Source of the DNA: Thermalbibacter longus
GTDB taxonomy: Bacteria; Chloroflexota; Chloroflexia; Thermomicrobiales; Thermomicrobiaceae
DNA length: 64,000 bases
Direction of reading: 5' to 3'
Assembly (NCBI RefSeq): GCF_023806485.1
Contig: NZ_JAMSLR010000004.1
Coordinates: 248,001-312,000 of the forward strand
The translations under genes were made by a program, and so were the position numbers. The notes beneath the pieces are model-generated. The model was not told the DNA's origin. It saw only the letters and a program-made list of their open reading frames with translations, and made no database searches. Below, one piece after another: positions 1 to 10,177 of this stretch. The number at the start of each line of letters is the position of its first letter. Position 1 is the stretch's first letter.

Positions 1-882
1 CGCTCTCGTCGCTTCGCTCGAGCCTCGGCCTGCCGGTGGAGGAAAGGCAGCGCCGGCCGTTGCCGGCTGCTGGTGCCAGCGGGACAGCGCCTCGGCGAGT
101 GCCCCGGCACTGGGGAATCGCTGGGCCGGGTCCTTGGCCAATGCGCGGAGCACGATCGCCTCTACCTGCGAAGGGAGATCGGGGTTGTACTGCCGCGGCG
201 ACGGCGGTGGCGCGTTGACGTGCTGCATGGCCAGGCCAATCGGGTTGTCAGCGTCGAAGGGAAGGCGGCCGGTCAGCATCTCGTAGAGGACTACACCCAG
301 TGAATAGATATCCGAAGCTGGGGTGGCCGGTTCGCCTCGCGCCTGCTCAGGGGACACATAGTGCACTGTCCCCATGCCGATGCCCGCCTCGGTCAGGCTG
401 GCGTCGGTGAGCCCCTTGGCGATGCCAAAATCGGTGACCTTTACCGTGCCCTGCTCGTCGACCAGGATGTTTTGAGGCTTGATGTCGCGGTGCACGAGGC
501 CGTGCCGGTGGGCGTAGTCGAGCGCGGCGGCGACCTGGCTGACGACGTACGCAGCCTCTTCGACCCGGAACGGTGCCTGGCGCAGGATCAGGTGCTTCAG
601 GGTCTGGCCGCGCACATACTCCATGACGATGTAGTGGACGCCGTTGTCGTGACCAACATCGTAGACATTGACGATGTTCGGGTGAGCGAGGCGAGCGGCG
701 GACTGGGCCTCCCGCTCGAAGCGGCGGAGAAAGCTGGCATCGCTCCCATATTGGCCGCGCAGGATCTTCACAGCTACCGGCCGGTTGAGGGCGAGGTCGT
801 AGCCGCGGTACACCACGGCCATCCCCCCCTCACCGATCAGTTCTTCCAGGCGATATCGTCCATTGAGGACTTTCGTCTGCAC
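1..882 (-). CDS. Serine/threonine protein kinase (3' end beyond window)
   Basis: Hanks-type kinase domain read on the minus strand. It starts at GTG 882, preceded by GGGAGAG; an in-frame TGA at 907-909 rules out an earlier start. Motifs in order: glycine loop GEGGMAVVY, ATP lysine in VAVKIL, catalytic loop HRDIKPQN, DFGIAKG and the activation-segment end SPEQ. The kinase domain ends around residue 270, and a Gly/Pro/Ser linker begins just before the window edge, so any membrane anchor or sensor domain (PASTA or other) lies outside. It should phosphorylate proteins on Ser/Thr. The substrate is unknown, and the divergent cysM cluster is not evidence of one. Confidence 0.93.
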   Translation of the reverse strand, partial: MQTKVLNGRYRLEELIGEGGMAVVYRGYDLALNRPVAVKILRGQYGSDASFLRRFEREAQSAARLAHPNIVNVYDVGHDNGVHYIVMEYVRGQTLKHLILRQAPFRVEEAAYVVSQVAAALDYAHRHGLVHRDIKPQNILVDEQGTVKVTDFGIAKGLTDASLTEAGIGMGTVHYVSPEQARGEPATPASDIYSLGVVLYEMLTGRLPFDADNPIGLAMQHVNAPPPSPRQYNPDLPSQVEAIVLRALAKDPAQRFPSAGALAEALSRWHQQPATAGAAFPPPAGRGSSEATRA

Positions 883-1272
883 CCGCGAGCGGCCTCTCCC
901 ACTGCCTCAACGCCCGGCGCCGGAGCCCATTCCCTCCCTGGCCCTTCCGGCAGCCGCCTCGATCCGAGGTTATCGTACTATGCCCGCTGGGATCGAACCC
1001 AGCCGCCACCGGAAGACGGCTCGACAATAAAGGTTGCTCGTCGTGGCGTACGGAGCAGTTCTCTCGGGTATCGTGCATTGTACCCTCATCCAGCTCGAGT
1101 GGCCCCGACCACGCCATTGGGAATAGGCGGTTACACCCCGGGGTTAGAGGTGATGCCGGAGGCGACAGCGGTCTTCGAGCCACGTACTCCGCCACCCAGT
1201 TTGGCTCTGGATCTGCGCGACGCAGCCTGGACGCTTCTGGCATCATTGAGGCCGGTACAGTGGGTAGGGGTC
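883..1272. other. Intergenic region between divergent kinase and cysM
   Basis: 390 bases with no convincing gene. It should hold the divergent promoters for the kinase and cysM, but I see no clear -35/-10 pair. A hairpin with 6-bp arms (GCTGGG / CCCAGC) and a 6-base loop lies at 986-1003. It resembles a tRNA T-arm but is one base short, and no acceptor or anticodon arms fit. Confidence 0.5.
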
Positions 1273-2202
1273 ATGGGATCGCGAGCGCATTGCATCAAGG
1301 GTGAGCAACTCACTGAGCGCATCGGCCGAACACCGTTACTTCGCCTTGCGCGCGTGCCCGCGCAGCTCGGGGTAGGCACTGAGGTGCAGATTCTGGCTAA
1401 AGCCGAGTGGTTCAACCCTGGTGGCTCGGTCAAAGATCGCGCCGCGCTCCGGATCGTCGAAGACGCGCGCCGCGATGGCCGCCTGCGCCCGGGCATGACC
1501 CTCCTCGATGCCACGTCCGGGAATACGGGCATTGCCTATGCGATGATCGGCGCGGCGTGGGGCTTCCCGGTGACGCTGGTCGTCCCGGCGAGCATCGGAG
1601 AGGAGCGGCGCCGTATCCTGCTCGCCTACGGTGCCAACCTTATCTTCAGCGACCCGTACGAGGGCACCGACGGCGCGATCCGGCTAGCCCGCGAGCTAGC
1701 CGCCCGCGAGCCGGATCGGTACTTCTATGCCGATCAGTACAGCAACCCATCGAACTGGCTAGCGCACTACGATACCACCGGTGTCGAAATCCTCGAGCAG
1801 ACCGGTGGTGAAGTGACCCATCTGGTCGCGGGGCTCGGCACGACGGGCACTATGATGGGAACTGGGCGGCGGCTGAAGGACGCCAACCCGGACGTCGTCC
1901 TGATCGGCGTGCAGCCGGACGACGCCTTCCACGGGCTTGAGGGGTTGAAGCACCTGCCGACGGCGATGCTGCCGGCGATCTACGATCCTTCGCTGGTCGA
2001 TCGGATGGAGCTCGTCAACACCGACGAGGCCTTCGCCATGGCCCGGCAACTGGCCCGGGAGGAGGGCCTGTTCGTCGGCCCGTCGGCGGCCGCGGCAATC
2101 GTGGCGGCCATCCGGGTCGCTCGTGAGTTGTCGAGCGGGTGTGTGGTAACGATCCTACCGGATGGCGGAGTAAAGTATCTAAGCACGCAATTGTGGCAGT
2201 AG
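1273..2202 (+). CDS. cysM: PLP-dependent cysteine synthase, CysM type (sulfur-carrier-dependent)
   Basis: 309-residue fold-type II PLP enzyme of the cysteine synthase family. The PLP lysine is K54 in GGSVKDRAA and the phosphate loop is TSGNTG (81-86). ATG 1273 is preceded by GTAGGGG; the reading frame is open far upstream only because it runs antisense to the kinase. The next two genes encode a ThiS/MoaD-like carrier and a JAMM protease, the same trio as mycobacterial CysM-CysO-Mec+. In that system CysM joins an activated serine (O-phosphoserine) to a protein thiocarboxylate. The same substrates are inferred here from gene order; an O-acetylserine/sulfide enzyme cannot be excluded. Confidence 0.9.
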   Translation: MGSRAHCIKGEQLTERIGRTPLLRLARVPAQLGVGTEVQILAKAEWFNPGGSVKDRAALRIVEDARRDGRLRPGMTLLDATSGNTGIAYAMIGAAWGFPVTLVVPASIGEERRRILLAYGANLIFSDPYEGTDGAIRLARELAAREPDRYFYADQYSNPSNWLAHYDTTGVEILEQTGGEVTHLVAGLGTTGTMMGTGRRLKDANPDVVLIGVQPDDAFHGLEGLKHLPTAMLPAIYDPSLVDRMELVNTDEAFAMARQLAREEGLFVGPSAAAAIVAAIRVARELSSGCVVTILPDGGVKYLSTQLWQ

Positions 2203-2233
2203 GCCGTAGCGAGGACGAGGGAGAGGAGCGAGA

Positions 2234-2512
2234 GTGGCGGTCACAGTCTTGATCCCGGCGCCCTTGCGCCGGTTCACCAACGAGCAGGCATCGGTGCAGG
2301 TCGAGGCGGGGACGGTCAGCGAGGCGCTGGCGAAGCTGGACGCGCAGTTTCCCGGCATCCGCGACCGGATCTGCGAGCCCGACGGTCGTCTCCGACGCTT
2401 CGTGAGCGTCTTCGTCAACGGCCGGGACGTGCGCTCGCTCGAAGGGCTCGACACGCCGCTGCGCGAGGGCGACGAGGTCGGCATCATCCCGGCGATGGCA
2501 GGGGGCCGATGA
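2234..2512 (+). CDS. cysO: Sulfur carrier protein, CysO/MoaD/ThiS-like, with Gly-Gly-Arg C-terminus
   Basis: 92-residue beta-grasp (ubiquitin-like) protein beginning at GTG 2234 behind GAGGAGCGAGA. Such carriers end in Gly-Gly, which is adenylated and converted to a thiocarboxylate. Here the protein ends AGGR, one arginine beyond the diglycine. The final codons overlap the ATG of the JAMM protease gene (CGATGA), so the two are translationally coupled. The extra residue would have to be removed before activation, and the adjacent metalloprotease is the obvious candidate. It is the likely sulfur donor for the upstream CysM. Confidence 0.88.
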   Translation: MAVTVLIPAPLRRFTNEQASVQVEAGTVSEALAKLDAQFPGIRDRICEPDGRLRRFVSVFVNGRDVRSLEGLDTPLREGDEVGIIPAMAGGR

Positions 2513-3006
2513 TCCGCCTGCCTCGGCCTCACTACGAGGCGATCGTCGCGCATGCCCAGCGGGAAGCGCCCCGCGAGTGCTGCGGCCTCCTAGCTGGCCG
2601 AGGCGACCTGGTCGAGCGTGTCTACCAGATCGCGAACCGGGCCGATCAGGCCGCGGATCTCTTTGCCGAGCGCGACCTGATGCCGCGGGTGGGGGCCGAT
2701 CCGGTCCTTCTCCCCACCGAGCGCTACTTCATGGATCCGGAAGAGTTGTTCCGCGCGCTACGCGATATCGAGGCACAAGGGCTGGAGCACATAGCAAACT
2801 ATCACTCGCATCCAGCGACACCAGCGAGGCCATCTCGCACGGATATCGAGTTCGCGGCCTACTGGCCCCACGTCTACCACCTGATCTGCTCGCTGGCCGA
2901 CCCTGAGCGGCCCGACCTCCGGGCTTTCCGCATCGTGGACGGTCAGGTGACCGAAGTTCCGATCGTGGTGGAAGACACGTCCGGTGGCCGTGTCGCGAAC
3001 CTGTGA
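2509..3006 (+). CDS. mec: JAMM/MPN zinc metalloprotease, Mec+-like
   Basis: 165 residues with a complete JAMM centre: E23 in PRECCGLLAG, H99-S-H101-P, S109 and D112. Mycobacterial Mec+ hydrolyses the CysO-cysteine adduct to release free cysteine. The same role is likely here, perhaps with an added one of trimming the carrier's terminal arginine. The ATG overlaps the cysO stop by four bases. The family also includes eukaryotic-like deubiquitinases, but the context favours sulfur-carrier processing. Confidence 0.88.
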   Translation: MIRLPRPHYEAIVAHAQREAPRECCGLLAGRGDLVERVYQIANRADQAADLFAERDLMPRVGADPVLLPTERYFMDPEELFRALRDIEAQGLEHIANYHSHPATPARPSRTDIEFAAYWPHVYHLICSLADPERPDLRAFRIVDGQVTEVPIVVEDTSGGRVANL

Positions 3007-3316
3007 CAGGACAGCCGGGGAGTCATACCGCCTCCGTGATCGCTGCTCATAACCTCTGGCGCAGTGTAAGCGGACCCAGACCGGTGCCGCGGACTGACCT
3101 CTTGATCGGCGGTCGATGCTGCGCCGCGACATGGAGCGCTTCGCCAGATGAGCCCCGAGATGGCGAGCGGCCGCGCGTCCTCTTCGGCGTGATTCTTCCG
3201 GTGTCGCATCCGTACCGGCTGGTGCTCCCATCGGGTAGCAGGCACTGCCAGGAGGGCATGTCCTGGCACAGCCGGTATCATTGCCTCGAGCACCGAAGAA
3301 CGACGACGAGGGAGCG
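3007..3316. other. Intergenic region mec-obg with a perfect hairpin
   Basis: 310 bases without a gene. An inverted repeat with 8-bp arms (TGCCAGGA / TCCTGGCA) and a 7-base loop sits at 3246-3268, about 50 bases before the obg start. There is no T-run after it, so it may be a terminator remnant or part of the obg leader. Otherwise I see nothing. Confidence 0.4.
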
Positions 3317-4717
3317 ATGTTCTACGACCGGGCGAAGATCTACGTCAAGGCAGGGAATGGAGGCAACGGGGCGATCAGCTTCCGGCGCGAGAAGTACGTG
3401 CCCAAGGGCGGGCCCGATGGCGGCGATGGCGGGCGCGGCGGCAACGTCTACCTGCGGGTCGACCCGCAGGTGAACACGCTGCTCGCCTTCAGCTACCAGC
3501 AGCACTTCCGGGCCGAGTCCGGCGAGCCGGGGCGTGGGAAGAAGCAGAGCGGGCGAGACGGGGCTGATCTGGTCATCGACGTGCCGCCGGGTACGGTGGT
3601 GTACGACGACGCGACCGGGGAGCTGCTGGGCGACCTGGTGGAGCCGGGGGAGACGCTGCTGGTGGCCCGCGGCGGCCTCGGCGGGCGGGGGAACCAGCAC
3701 TTCGCGACTCCCACGCGCCAGGCGCCGCGGCTGGCGGAGAAGGGGGAGCCGGGAGAGGAGCGGTGGCTGCGGCTGGAGCTGAAGCTCCTGGCCGATGTCG
3801 GGTTGGTTGGGCTTCCCAACGCGGGGAAGTCGACCCTGCTGGCGGCCTCCAGCGCGGCCCGGCCGAAGGTCGCCGATTACCCCTTTACCACGCTGGAGCC
3901 GGTGCTGGGCGTGGTGACGATCCCGGGCCGTGACGGCGGCTCGTTCGTGATGGCCGATATCCCCGGGCTGATCGCTGGCGCGGCGCAAGGGGCCGGGTTG
4001 GGGCACGAATTCCTGCGCCATGTGGAGCGCACGCGGCTGCTGGTCCATGTGCTCGATGGGTCGGGGGGCCTCGAGGGGCGCGACCCGCTGGCGGACTTCC
4101 ACACCATTAACGAGGAGCTGGCGGCGTACTCGGCCGAGCTGGCGGGCAAGCCTCAGGTGGTGGCGATCAACAAGCTCGACCTACCGGAGGCGCAGGCGAA
4201 CTTGCCGCGGCTGCGAGGTGCGTTGGAGCGCCTGGGCTACACGGTCTTTCCGATCTCGGCGGCTACGGGTGAGGGAGTAGGGGAGCTACTGCTCTATCTT
4301 TGGGAGCGGCTGCGATCCCTGCCGAAGCCGCTGCCGGCCGATGAGCCACGGCGCCGGGTCTACACCTTGGCGAGCGAGGATGCGGGCGCCTGGGAGGCGG
4401 AGCGGTTGTCGCGCCACCACTTCGCGCTGCGGGGGCGGCGGATCGAGCGGCTGACGCAGATGACCGACTTCGGAAACGAGGAGGCGGCCGATCGCTACCA
4501 GGCACTGCTGCGCAAGTGGGGGATCACGCGCAAGCTGGAGGAACTGGGGATCCAGCCAGGGGACGTGGTCCATGTGGCTGGCCAAGAGCTGATCTGGGAC
4601 GAGGCGGTACTGGAGGCGGAGCGAGAGGCCGAGCGGCGTCGCCGGCGGACCAAGCGTGAGCGCTTGGCGCGGAAGCTTGGCCTGGAGGAGCCGGCTGAGG
4701 GCTCGGACGAGGGGTAA
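3317..4717 (+). CDS. obgE: GTPase Obg/CgtA
   Basis: 466-residue Obg GTPase involved in 50S ribosomal subunit maturation and stress responses. The N-terminal glycine-rich Obg fold ([24 protein letters not shown]) is followed by the G domain ([19 protein letters not shown]) and a C-terminal OCT domain (about 335-430). The basic tail has an RRRRR-like stretch. The start at 3317 is chosen because [13 protein letters not shown] is the family N-terminus and GAGGGAGCG precedes it. The stop overlaps the region just before the next gene. Confidence 0.96.
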   Translation: MFYDRAKIYVKAGNGGNGAISFRREKYVPKGGPDGGDGGRGGNVYLRVDPQVNTLLAFSYQQHFRAESGEPGRGKKQSGRDGADLVIDVPPGTVVYDDATGELLGDLVEPGETLLVARGGLGGRGNQHFATPTRQAPRLAEKGEPGEERWLRLELKLLADVGLVGLPNAGKSTLLAASSAARPKVADYPFTTLEPVLGVVTIPGRDGGSFVMADIPGLIAGAAQGAGLGHEFLRHVERTRLLVHVLDGSGGLEGRDPLADFHTINEELAAYSAELAGKPQVVAINKLDLPEAQANLPRLRGALERLGYTVFPISAATGEGVGELLLYLWERLRSLPKPLPADEPRRRVYTLASEDAGAWEAERLSRHHFALRGRRIERLTQMTDFGNEEAADRYQALLRKWGITRKLEELGIQPGDVVHVAGQELIWDEAVLEAEREAERRRRRTKRERLARKLGLEEPAEGSDEG

Positions 4718-4758
4718 TGCAGCGTGGGCAGGAGCGAGGAGACGATAGGAACGCGTCG

Positions 4759-5796
4759 ATGAGAGCGTTAGTCTACGAGGCACCCCGAACCTTGCGGGTG
4801 CGCGACGTTCCAGCTCCGGAACCCGCCCCGGGCGAGGTGATCGTCCGCGTGGCGTACTCGGGCATCTGTGGATCCGAGCTCAGTGGTTATCTCGGCCAGA
4901 ACGAGCTGCGCCGGCCGCCCCTGATCTTCGGCCATGAGTTTTCCGGGTGGGTCGCGGAGGTGGGACACGGGGTCGAGGGGCGCTTCTCTACTGGCCAACC
5001 GGTGACTGTGAATCCGCTGATCGGATGCCAGGAATGCCGGCTCTGTCTCAGTGGCCGGCCGCACCTTTGCCCACGCCGGCGCCTGCTGAGCGCCTCGCTG
5101 CCTGGCAGCAATGCCGAGCTCGTGGCGGCTCCGGCCAGCGCGGTCTACCCGCTGCCGCCCGGCATGCCGCTCGATCGGGCCGCGTTGACCGAGCCCACGG
5201 CGTGCGCCATCCGAGCCGTACGGCAGGCTCATCCGCTGCCGGGGCAGACCGTGCTCGTCGTCGGCATGGGGCCGCTCGGCCTCCTGATGCTCCAGGTGCT
5301 CCGTGTGTATGGCGTCGAGCGACTGATCGCCGTTGAACGGAACCCTCATCGTCTCCGTTACGCTGAAGAGATGGGCGCTGTGGGGATCGTCCCGAGCGCC
5401 GATGTGGCTCAGCAGGTGCGCGAGCGCCTGGGCGAGGAGGGGCCAGCTATCGCGATCGATGCGGTGGGAAGCACAGCGACGCGCCGGCTGTGCCTCGAGT
5501 CCGTCGAGCCGGGTGGACGCGTCGTCTTCTTCGGCCTCCACGAGCCCGAGTCTTTGCTCCAGATCAACGCGATCGTGCGCCGGGAGATCGAGTGCGTCGG
5601 TTCGTTCGCGTACACTCCCGAGGACTTCGCCACCGCGCTGCGCTGGCTGCACCAGGGGAAGGTATCGCTTCCGGGGCGAACAGTCACTGCTCCCCTGGAT
5701 GACGGGGCGATCTGGTTCGAGCGCCTGCTCGAGTGCCAGGACGACGTGGTAAAGGTCTTCCTGCAGCCGTCTCCGGACGCTGAACGAGCGCTGTGA
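4759..5796 (+). CDS. Zinc-dependent medium-chain alcohol/polyol dehydrogenase
   Basis: 345-residue MDR-family oxidoreductase. The catalytic zinc ligands are in GICGSE (C37) and GHEFSG, the structural zinc site is a four-cysteine lobe (CQECRLC...C), and NAD(P) binds at VVGMGPLGLLM. Closest in pattern to threonine, sorbitol or butanediol dehydrogenases; the substrate cannot be read from sequence. It starts at ATG 4759 (MRALVYEAP), 41 bases after obg, probably in the same transcript, and is followed by a strong palindromic terminator. Confidence 0.88.
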   Translation: MRALVYEAPRTLRVRDVPAPEPAPGEVIVRVAYSGICGSELSGYLGQNELRRPPLIFGHEFSGWVAEVGHGVEGRFSTGQPVTVNPLIGCQECRLCLSGRPHLCPRRRLLSASLPGSNAELVAAPASAVYPLPPGMPLDRAALTEPTACAIRAVRQAHPLPGQTVLVVGMGPLGLLMLQVLRVYGVERLIAVERNPHRLRYAEEMGAVGIVPSADVAQQVRERLGEEGPAIAIDAVGSTATRRLCLESVEPGGRVVFFGLHEPESLLQINAIVRREIECVGSFAYTPEDFATALRWLHQGKVSLPGRTVTAPLDDGAIWFERLLECQDDVVKVFLQPSPDAERAL

Positions 5797-6105
5797 TATC
5801 CGGGGCGTTCCCTAGCCGCCGTTCAATCACGGCAGGGTCGGCGCGGTGCGGGGCCCACTCGTCCCCTGGGCTATTCCGCGCGGATGCGGGAATGGTTCAG
5901 AGCGCAAAAGCATTCGCCCTCGTATTGGGTGAGGCTGCGGGCATGGGGACGAGGCGCTCAGCGAGGCAGATAACGGAAAACAGCTCTTGGCACCGGCGGT
6001 GAACGCCTGCCGGACAACGCAGGGGCGCGTCGCGACGCGCCCCTGCGCAGGGAACTGCGGTCACAGGTGCGCGTGAGGGCGAATGATTAATCGTCCTCAC
6101 ACCAA
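5797..6105. other. Convergent intergenic region, dehydrogenase/guaB
   Basis: About 309 bases between two converging genes. The only structure I see is the large palindrome at 6019-6046 (separate entry); nothing in the rest looks coding. Confidence 0.5.
6019..6046. terminator. Bidirectional terminator-like perfect palindrome
   Basis: A 28-base perfect palindrome that can fold as a 12-bp GC-rich stem with a CGCG loop. It lies between converging genes, where a bidirectional terminator is expected. No T-tract follows on either strand, which is common in GC-rich thermophiles but lowers confidence. Confidence 0.55.
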
Positions 6106-7647
<1,542 letters not shown>

Positions 7648-7732
7648 TCACCCCCTGACGATTTTCGACTCTCCACGTGCCGCAGCTCTGTGCCCTGCGA
7701 GGGCCGGCGCTGCACCAGCAGCTGCACGTCTT

Positions 7733-8536
7733 TCAATCCGAGCCAGCGGCTACGGTACCAGCCGAGGTGGAGAGCGCCAGCCGTTCCAGCAGCTCCCGCC
7801 CCAGCTCGGCGTAGGCCTGGGCTGCGCGAGACGAGGGATCGTATTCGAAAATGGCCTTTCCGTAGCTCGGTGCCTCGGCTAGGCGAACAGTCCTCGGAAT
7901 GATGGTCCGGAACATCCGCCGGGGAAAGAAGCGCCGTACTTCCTGCACGACCTGCGCCGCCAATCGCGTGCGCGCGTCGAACATCGTCATCAACACGCCG
8001 AAGACGTCGAGCGGCGGGTTGAGCCGCCGCTTGATCAAATCGAGCGTGTTGACGAGCTGTACCAGGCCCTCGAGGGCAAGGTACTCGCATTGGATCGGGA
8101 TGATCACCTCCCGGGCCGCAGTCAACGCGTTCACCGTCAGCAAGCCGAGCGAGGGCGGGCAGTCGATCAAAATGACCTCGTATTCACTGCCGATTGGCTC
8201 CAGCGCGTCCCGCAGCCTGAATTCCCGCCGGGGCGCGCTGACCAGCTCGACTTCTGCGCCCGCGAGCGTACTGCTGGCCGGGAGGAGATCGAGACCCGGC
8301 CTCACATCCCTCAGCAGGCAATCGGTGACTGGCCGTTCACCGGCGAGCGCGTCGTAGACCGTCTCCGGGAGCGCGAGCTTGTCGATGCCGAGGCTGCTCG
8401 TTGCGTTGGCCTGAGGGTCGATATCCACCAGGAGGGTGCGGTGACCCGAACGGGCCAGAAACACACTGAGATTGACGGCTGTAGTCGTTTTGCCGACGCC
8501 GCCCTTCTGGTTCGCCAGTGCCAGGACCCGCCGCAA
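7733..8536 (-). CDS. parA: ParA/Soj-family chromosome-partitioning ATPase
   Basis: 267-residue deviant-Walker ATPase with KGGVGKTT at residues 11-18, Walker A' style, then DIDPQAN and the Walker B-like DCPPSLGLL. The family positions chromosomes, plasmids or protein cargo by ATP-dependent DNA binding. No parB or parS-like site is adjacent, unlike the usual parAB pair, so it is either separated from parB or serves another cargo. A plausible sigma70 promoter lies at 8578-8606. Confidence 0.9.
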   Translation of the reverse strand: MRRVLALANQKGGVGKTTTAVNLSVFLARSGHRTLLVDIDPQANATSSLGIDKLALPETVYDALAGERPVTDCLLRDVRPGLDLLPASSTLAGAEVELVSAPRREFRLRDALEPIGSEYEVILIDCPPSLGLLTVNALTAAREVIIPIQCEYLALEGLVQLVNTLDLIKRRLNPPLDVFGVLMTMFDARTRLAAQVVQEVRRFFPRRMFRTIIPRTVRLAEAPSYGKAIFEYDPSSRAAQAYAELGRELLERLALSTSAGTVAAGSD

Positions 8537-8577
8537 GCCGCCGCCCCCTGCCTCCGCAGGCCGATGTTAATTGTTAC

Positions 8578-8606
8578 AGTCTAGCATCTCGACACGTGCG
8601 AGACAA
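8578..8606 (-). promoter_or_regulatory. Putative sigma70 promoter of parA-guaB
   Basis: Minus-strand TTGTCT (8606-8601), 17-base spacer and TAGACT (8583-8578). Each hexamer matches consensus at 4 of 6 positions. It sits about 40 bases upstream of the parA ATG. Confidence 0.4.
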
Positions 8607-9012
8607 GGGCGTACGTTCTTAGGGTTGTTGCGATCTTGCACACCCTGGGCGCGCGTGCTGGCATCGCCCGGCGTGGAAGTTGAGATTCCGAGTACGCTGA
8701 AGCGAGCTCGCTATGCCGCCCCGCGAAGACGCATCAGCCTGAGCAGCGAAGCCGAGTTCAGCCGGCCATGCTGCGTGAGACTGGGCTCACTCCCCGCGCA
8801 GGGCGACGGCGGCAGGCCGGAATGGCAGGCGAGGAGCCGGATGTGATCGACCCTGAATGTACGTTCATCGCGCCGGCAAACGGCAGTGCGAGCTTGGCTA
8901 GTGGCTGCGCACGCAACGGTCACCGGCGTGAACCCCAGTGGACCGCGATCGGATGGGCTCCTTGCCTGTCCGGCACGCAGCCCTGCTGGACTTCGAGCCG
9001 AAGACAGGTTCC
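8607..9012. other. Intergenic region without recognised content
   Basis: About 400 bases between the parA promoter and the end of the MscS gene. Short frames on both strands have no ribosome-binding site or recognisable protein. I see no strong hairpin. Confidence 0.4.
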
Positions 9013-9975
9013 CTACGCTCGTCGTTCTTGAGTGGGCTGTTGCTGGGCCTGGCTGGGTGATGGGAACTCGGTAGCTGGCTGAACGATGGTCACGTTACGC
9101 GGATAGGGGATCGTAATTCCCGCTTGCTCGAACGCCGTCTTGATCCGCTGGCGCAGGGCCCGCGCAACCCGCCACTGCTCCATCGGTCGCGTCTTGACCA
9201 TGAGTCGTACCGTGGCGTGCGAAGGGCTGAGCGCCTCGACGCCGAGGATCTCGCCTGGCTCGAGAATGGCATGCGCGAGCTCGGGATCCTGGTCCAGACC
9301 GCCCAGCACCTCTTGCAGCACGGCCATGGCCTTGCCCAGATCCTCCTCGTAGGCGATATCGACATCGATCACGGCTCGAGCCCAGTCCTTGGTCAGGTTC
9401 GTAACGGTGCGGATGTCGCCGTTCGGCACGATGGTGTATGACCCATCGAGCCCGCGCAGCGCGGTGTAGCGCAAGGTGAGCTGCTCAACCAGCCCGCTCG
9501 GGCCGCTGGTGTTGTTGACCTGGATGACGTCGCCGACATGGTACTGGTCTTCCAGGACAATGAAAAACCCGCCGATCAGGTCACGGATCAGCGACTGGGC
9601 GCCGAGGCCGATTGCGAGGCCGGCCACGCCTGCGCTGGCGAGCAGCGGTCCGATCGGGATGCCGAGCGTGCTGAGAACCGTCATGCCGGCAACGATCAGG
9701 ACGACGAACCGGACGGCCGACTCGATGATGCTCGCCAGCGTGTTGAGTCGTACGGCGATCTCGCGCGGTGCCTCGCCGCGCCGCTCGAGCACCCGGCGGA
9801 TCGTTTGCCGGATCGCTCCGCGCAACATCCGCAAGACGAGCCAGGCCAGGCCGACGGTGATCACAATGGAGGGCAGCGCGGTGAGGATGCGGTCACCGAG
9901 CGCCTGACCACGATCCACAAGCGTGCCGGTTACGGTCGCGGTGTTGGTAGCCGCCTCGAGGATCCACCTGGGCAC
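9013..9975 (-). CDS. Small-conductance mechanosensitive ion channel, MscS family
   Basis: 320-residue MscS-type channel that opens on membrane tension to release osmolytes. Hydrophobic segments lie near residues 35-52 and 86-105, followed by the pore helix (about 108-130) with the alternating Gly/Ala pattern ASAGVAGLAIGLGAQ. The soluble vestibule follows (DVIQV, PNGDI). Start ATG 9975 has GGGAGAGGAGGGG just upstream. The C-terminal tail is Gln-rich and probably disordered. Confidence 0.93.
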   Translation of the reverse strand: MPRWILEAATNTATVTGTLVDRGQALGDRILTALPSIVITVGLAWLVLRMLRGAIRQTIRRVLERRGEAPREIAVRLNTLASIIESAVRFVVLIVAGMTVLSTLGIPIGPLLASAGVAGLAIGLGAQSLIRDLIGGFFIVLEDQYHVGDVIQVNNTSGPSGLVEQLTLRYTALRGLDGSYTIVPNGDIRTVTNLTKDWARAVIDVDIAYEEDLGKAMAVLQEVLGGLDQDPELAHAILEPGEILGVEALSPSHATVRLMVKTRPMEQWRVARALRQRIKTAFEQAGITIPYPRNVTIVQPATEFPSPSQAQQQPTQERRA

Positions 9976-10092
9976 GGCATTACCCCTCCTCTCCCGGAAC
10001 CCACGACGCTTCGGCGATCAAGGCTAACACTCTCGCTTGCGTCGATGCAGCTTTCCGGCTACCTGCGGTGGCCGGGTTGAACTTGTGAATTC

Positions 10093-10101
10093 TGATACAA
10101 T
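10093..10101 (+). promoter_or_regulatory. Extended -10 promoter for the NADH dehydrogenase gene
   Basis: TGATACAAT fits an extended -10 (TGn plus TACAAT, 5 of 6). There is no good -35 at 17 bases, which extended -10 promoters can lack. The start codon lies 77 bases downstream. Confidence 0.45.
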
Positions 10102-10177
10102 CTGGTTGAAAAACGTTAGCTGATCGCCTCCCCGCTTCACCGTACCCGGGTCAGCGACGGAGGGAAAGGACAGCACA

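Noticed and set aside
986-1003. tRNA T-arm-like hairpin
   Set aside because: The loop is one base short and no acceptor, D or anticodon arms can be built around it.
361-1272. Long plus-strand open frame fused upstream of cysM
   Set aside because: It is antisense to the Ser/Thr kinase. The cysM similarity begins only at 1273, where a ribosome-binding site occurs.
8571-8846. 91-codon plus-strand frame
   Set aside because: No ribosome-binding site, no recognisable protein, and it overlaps the parA promoter.
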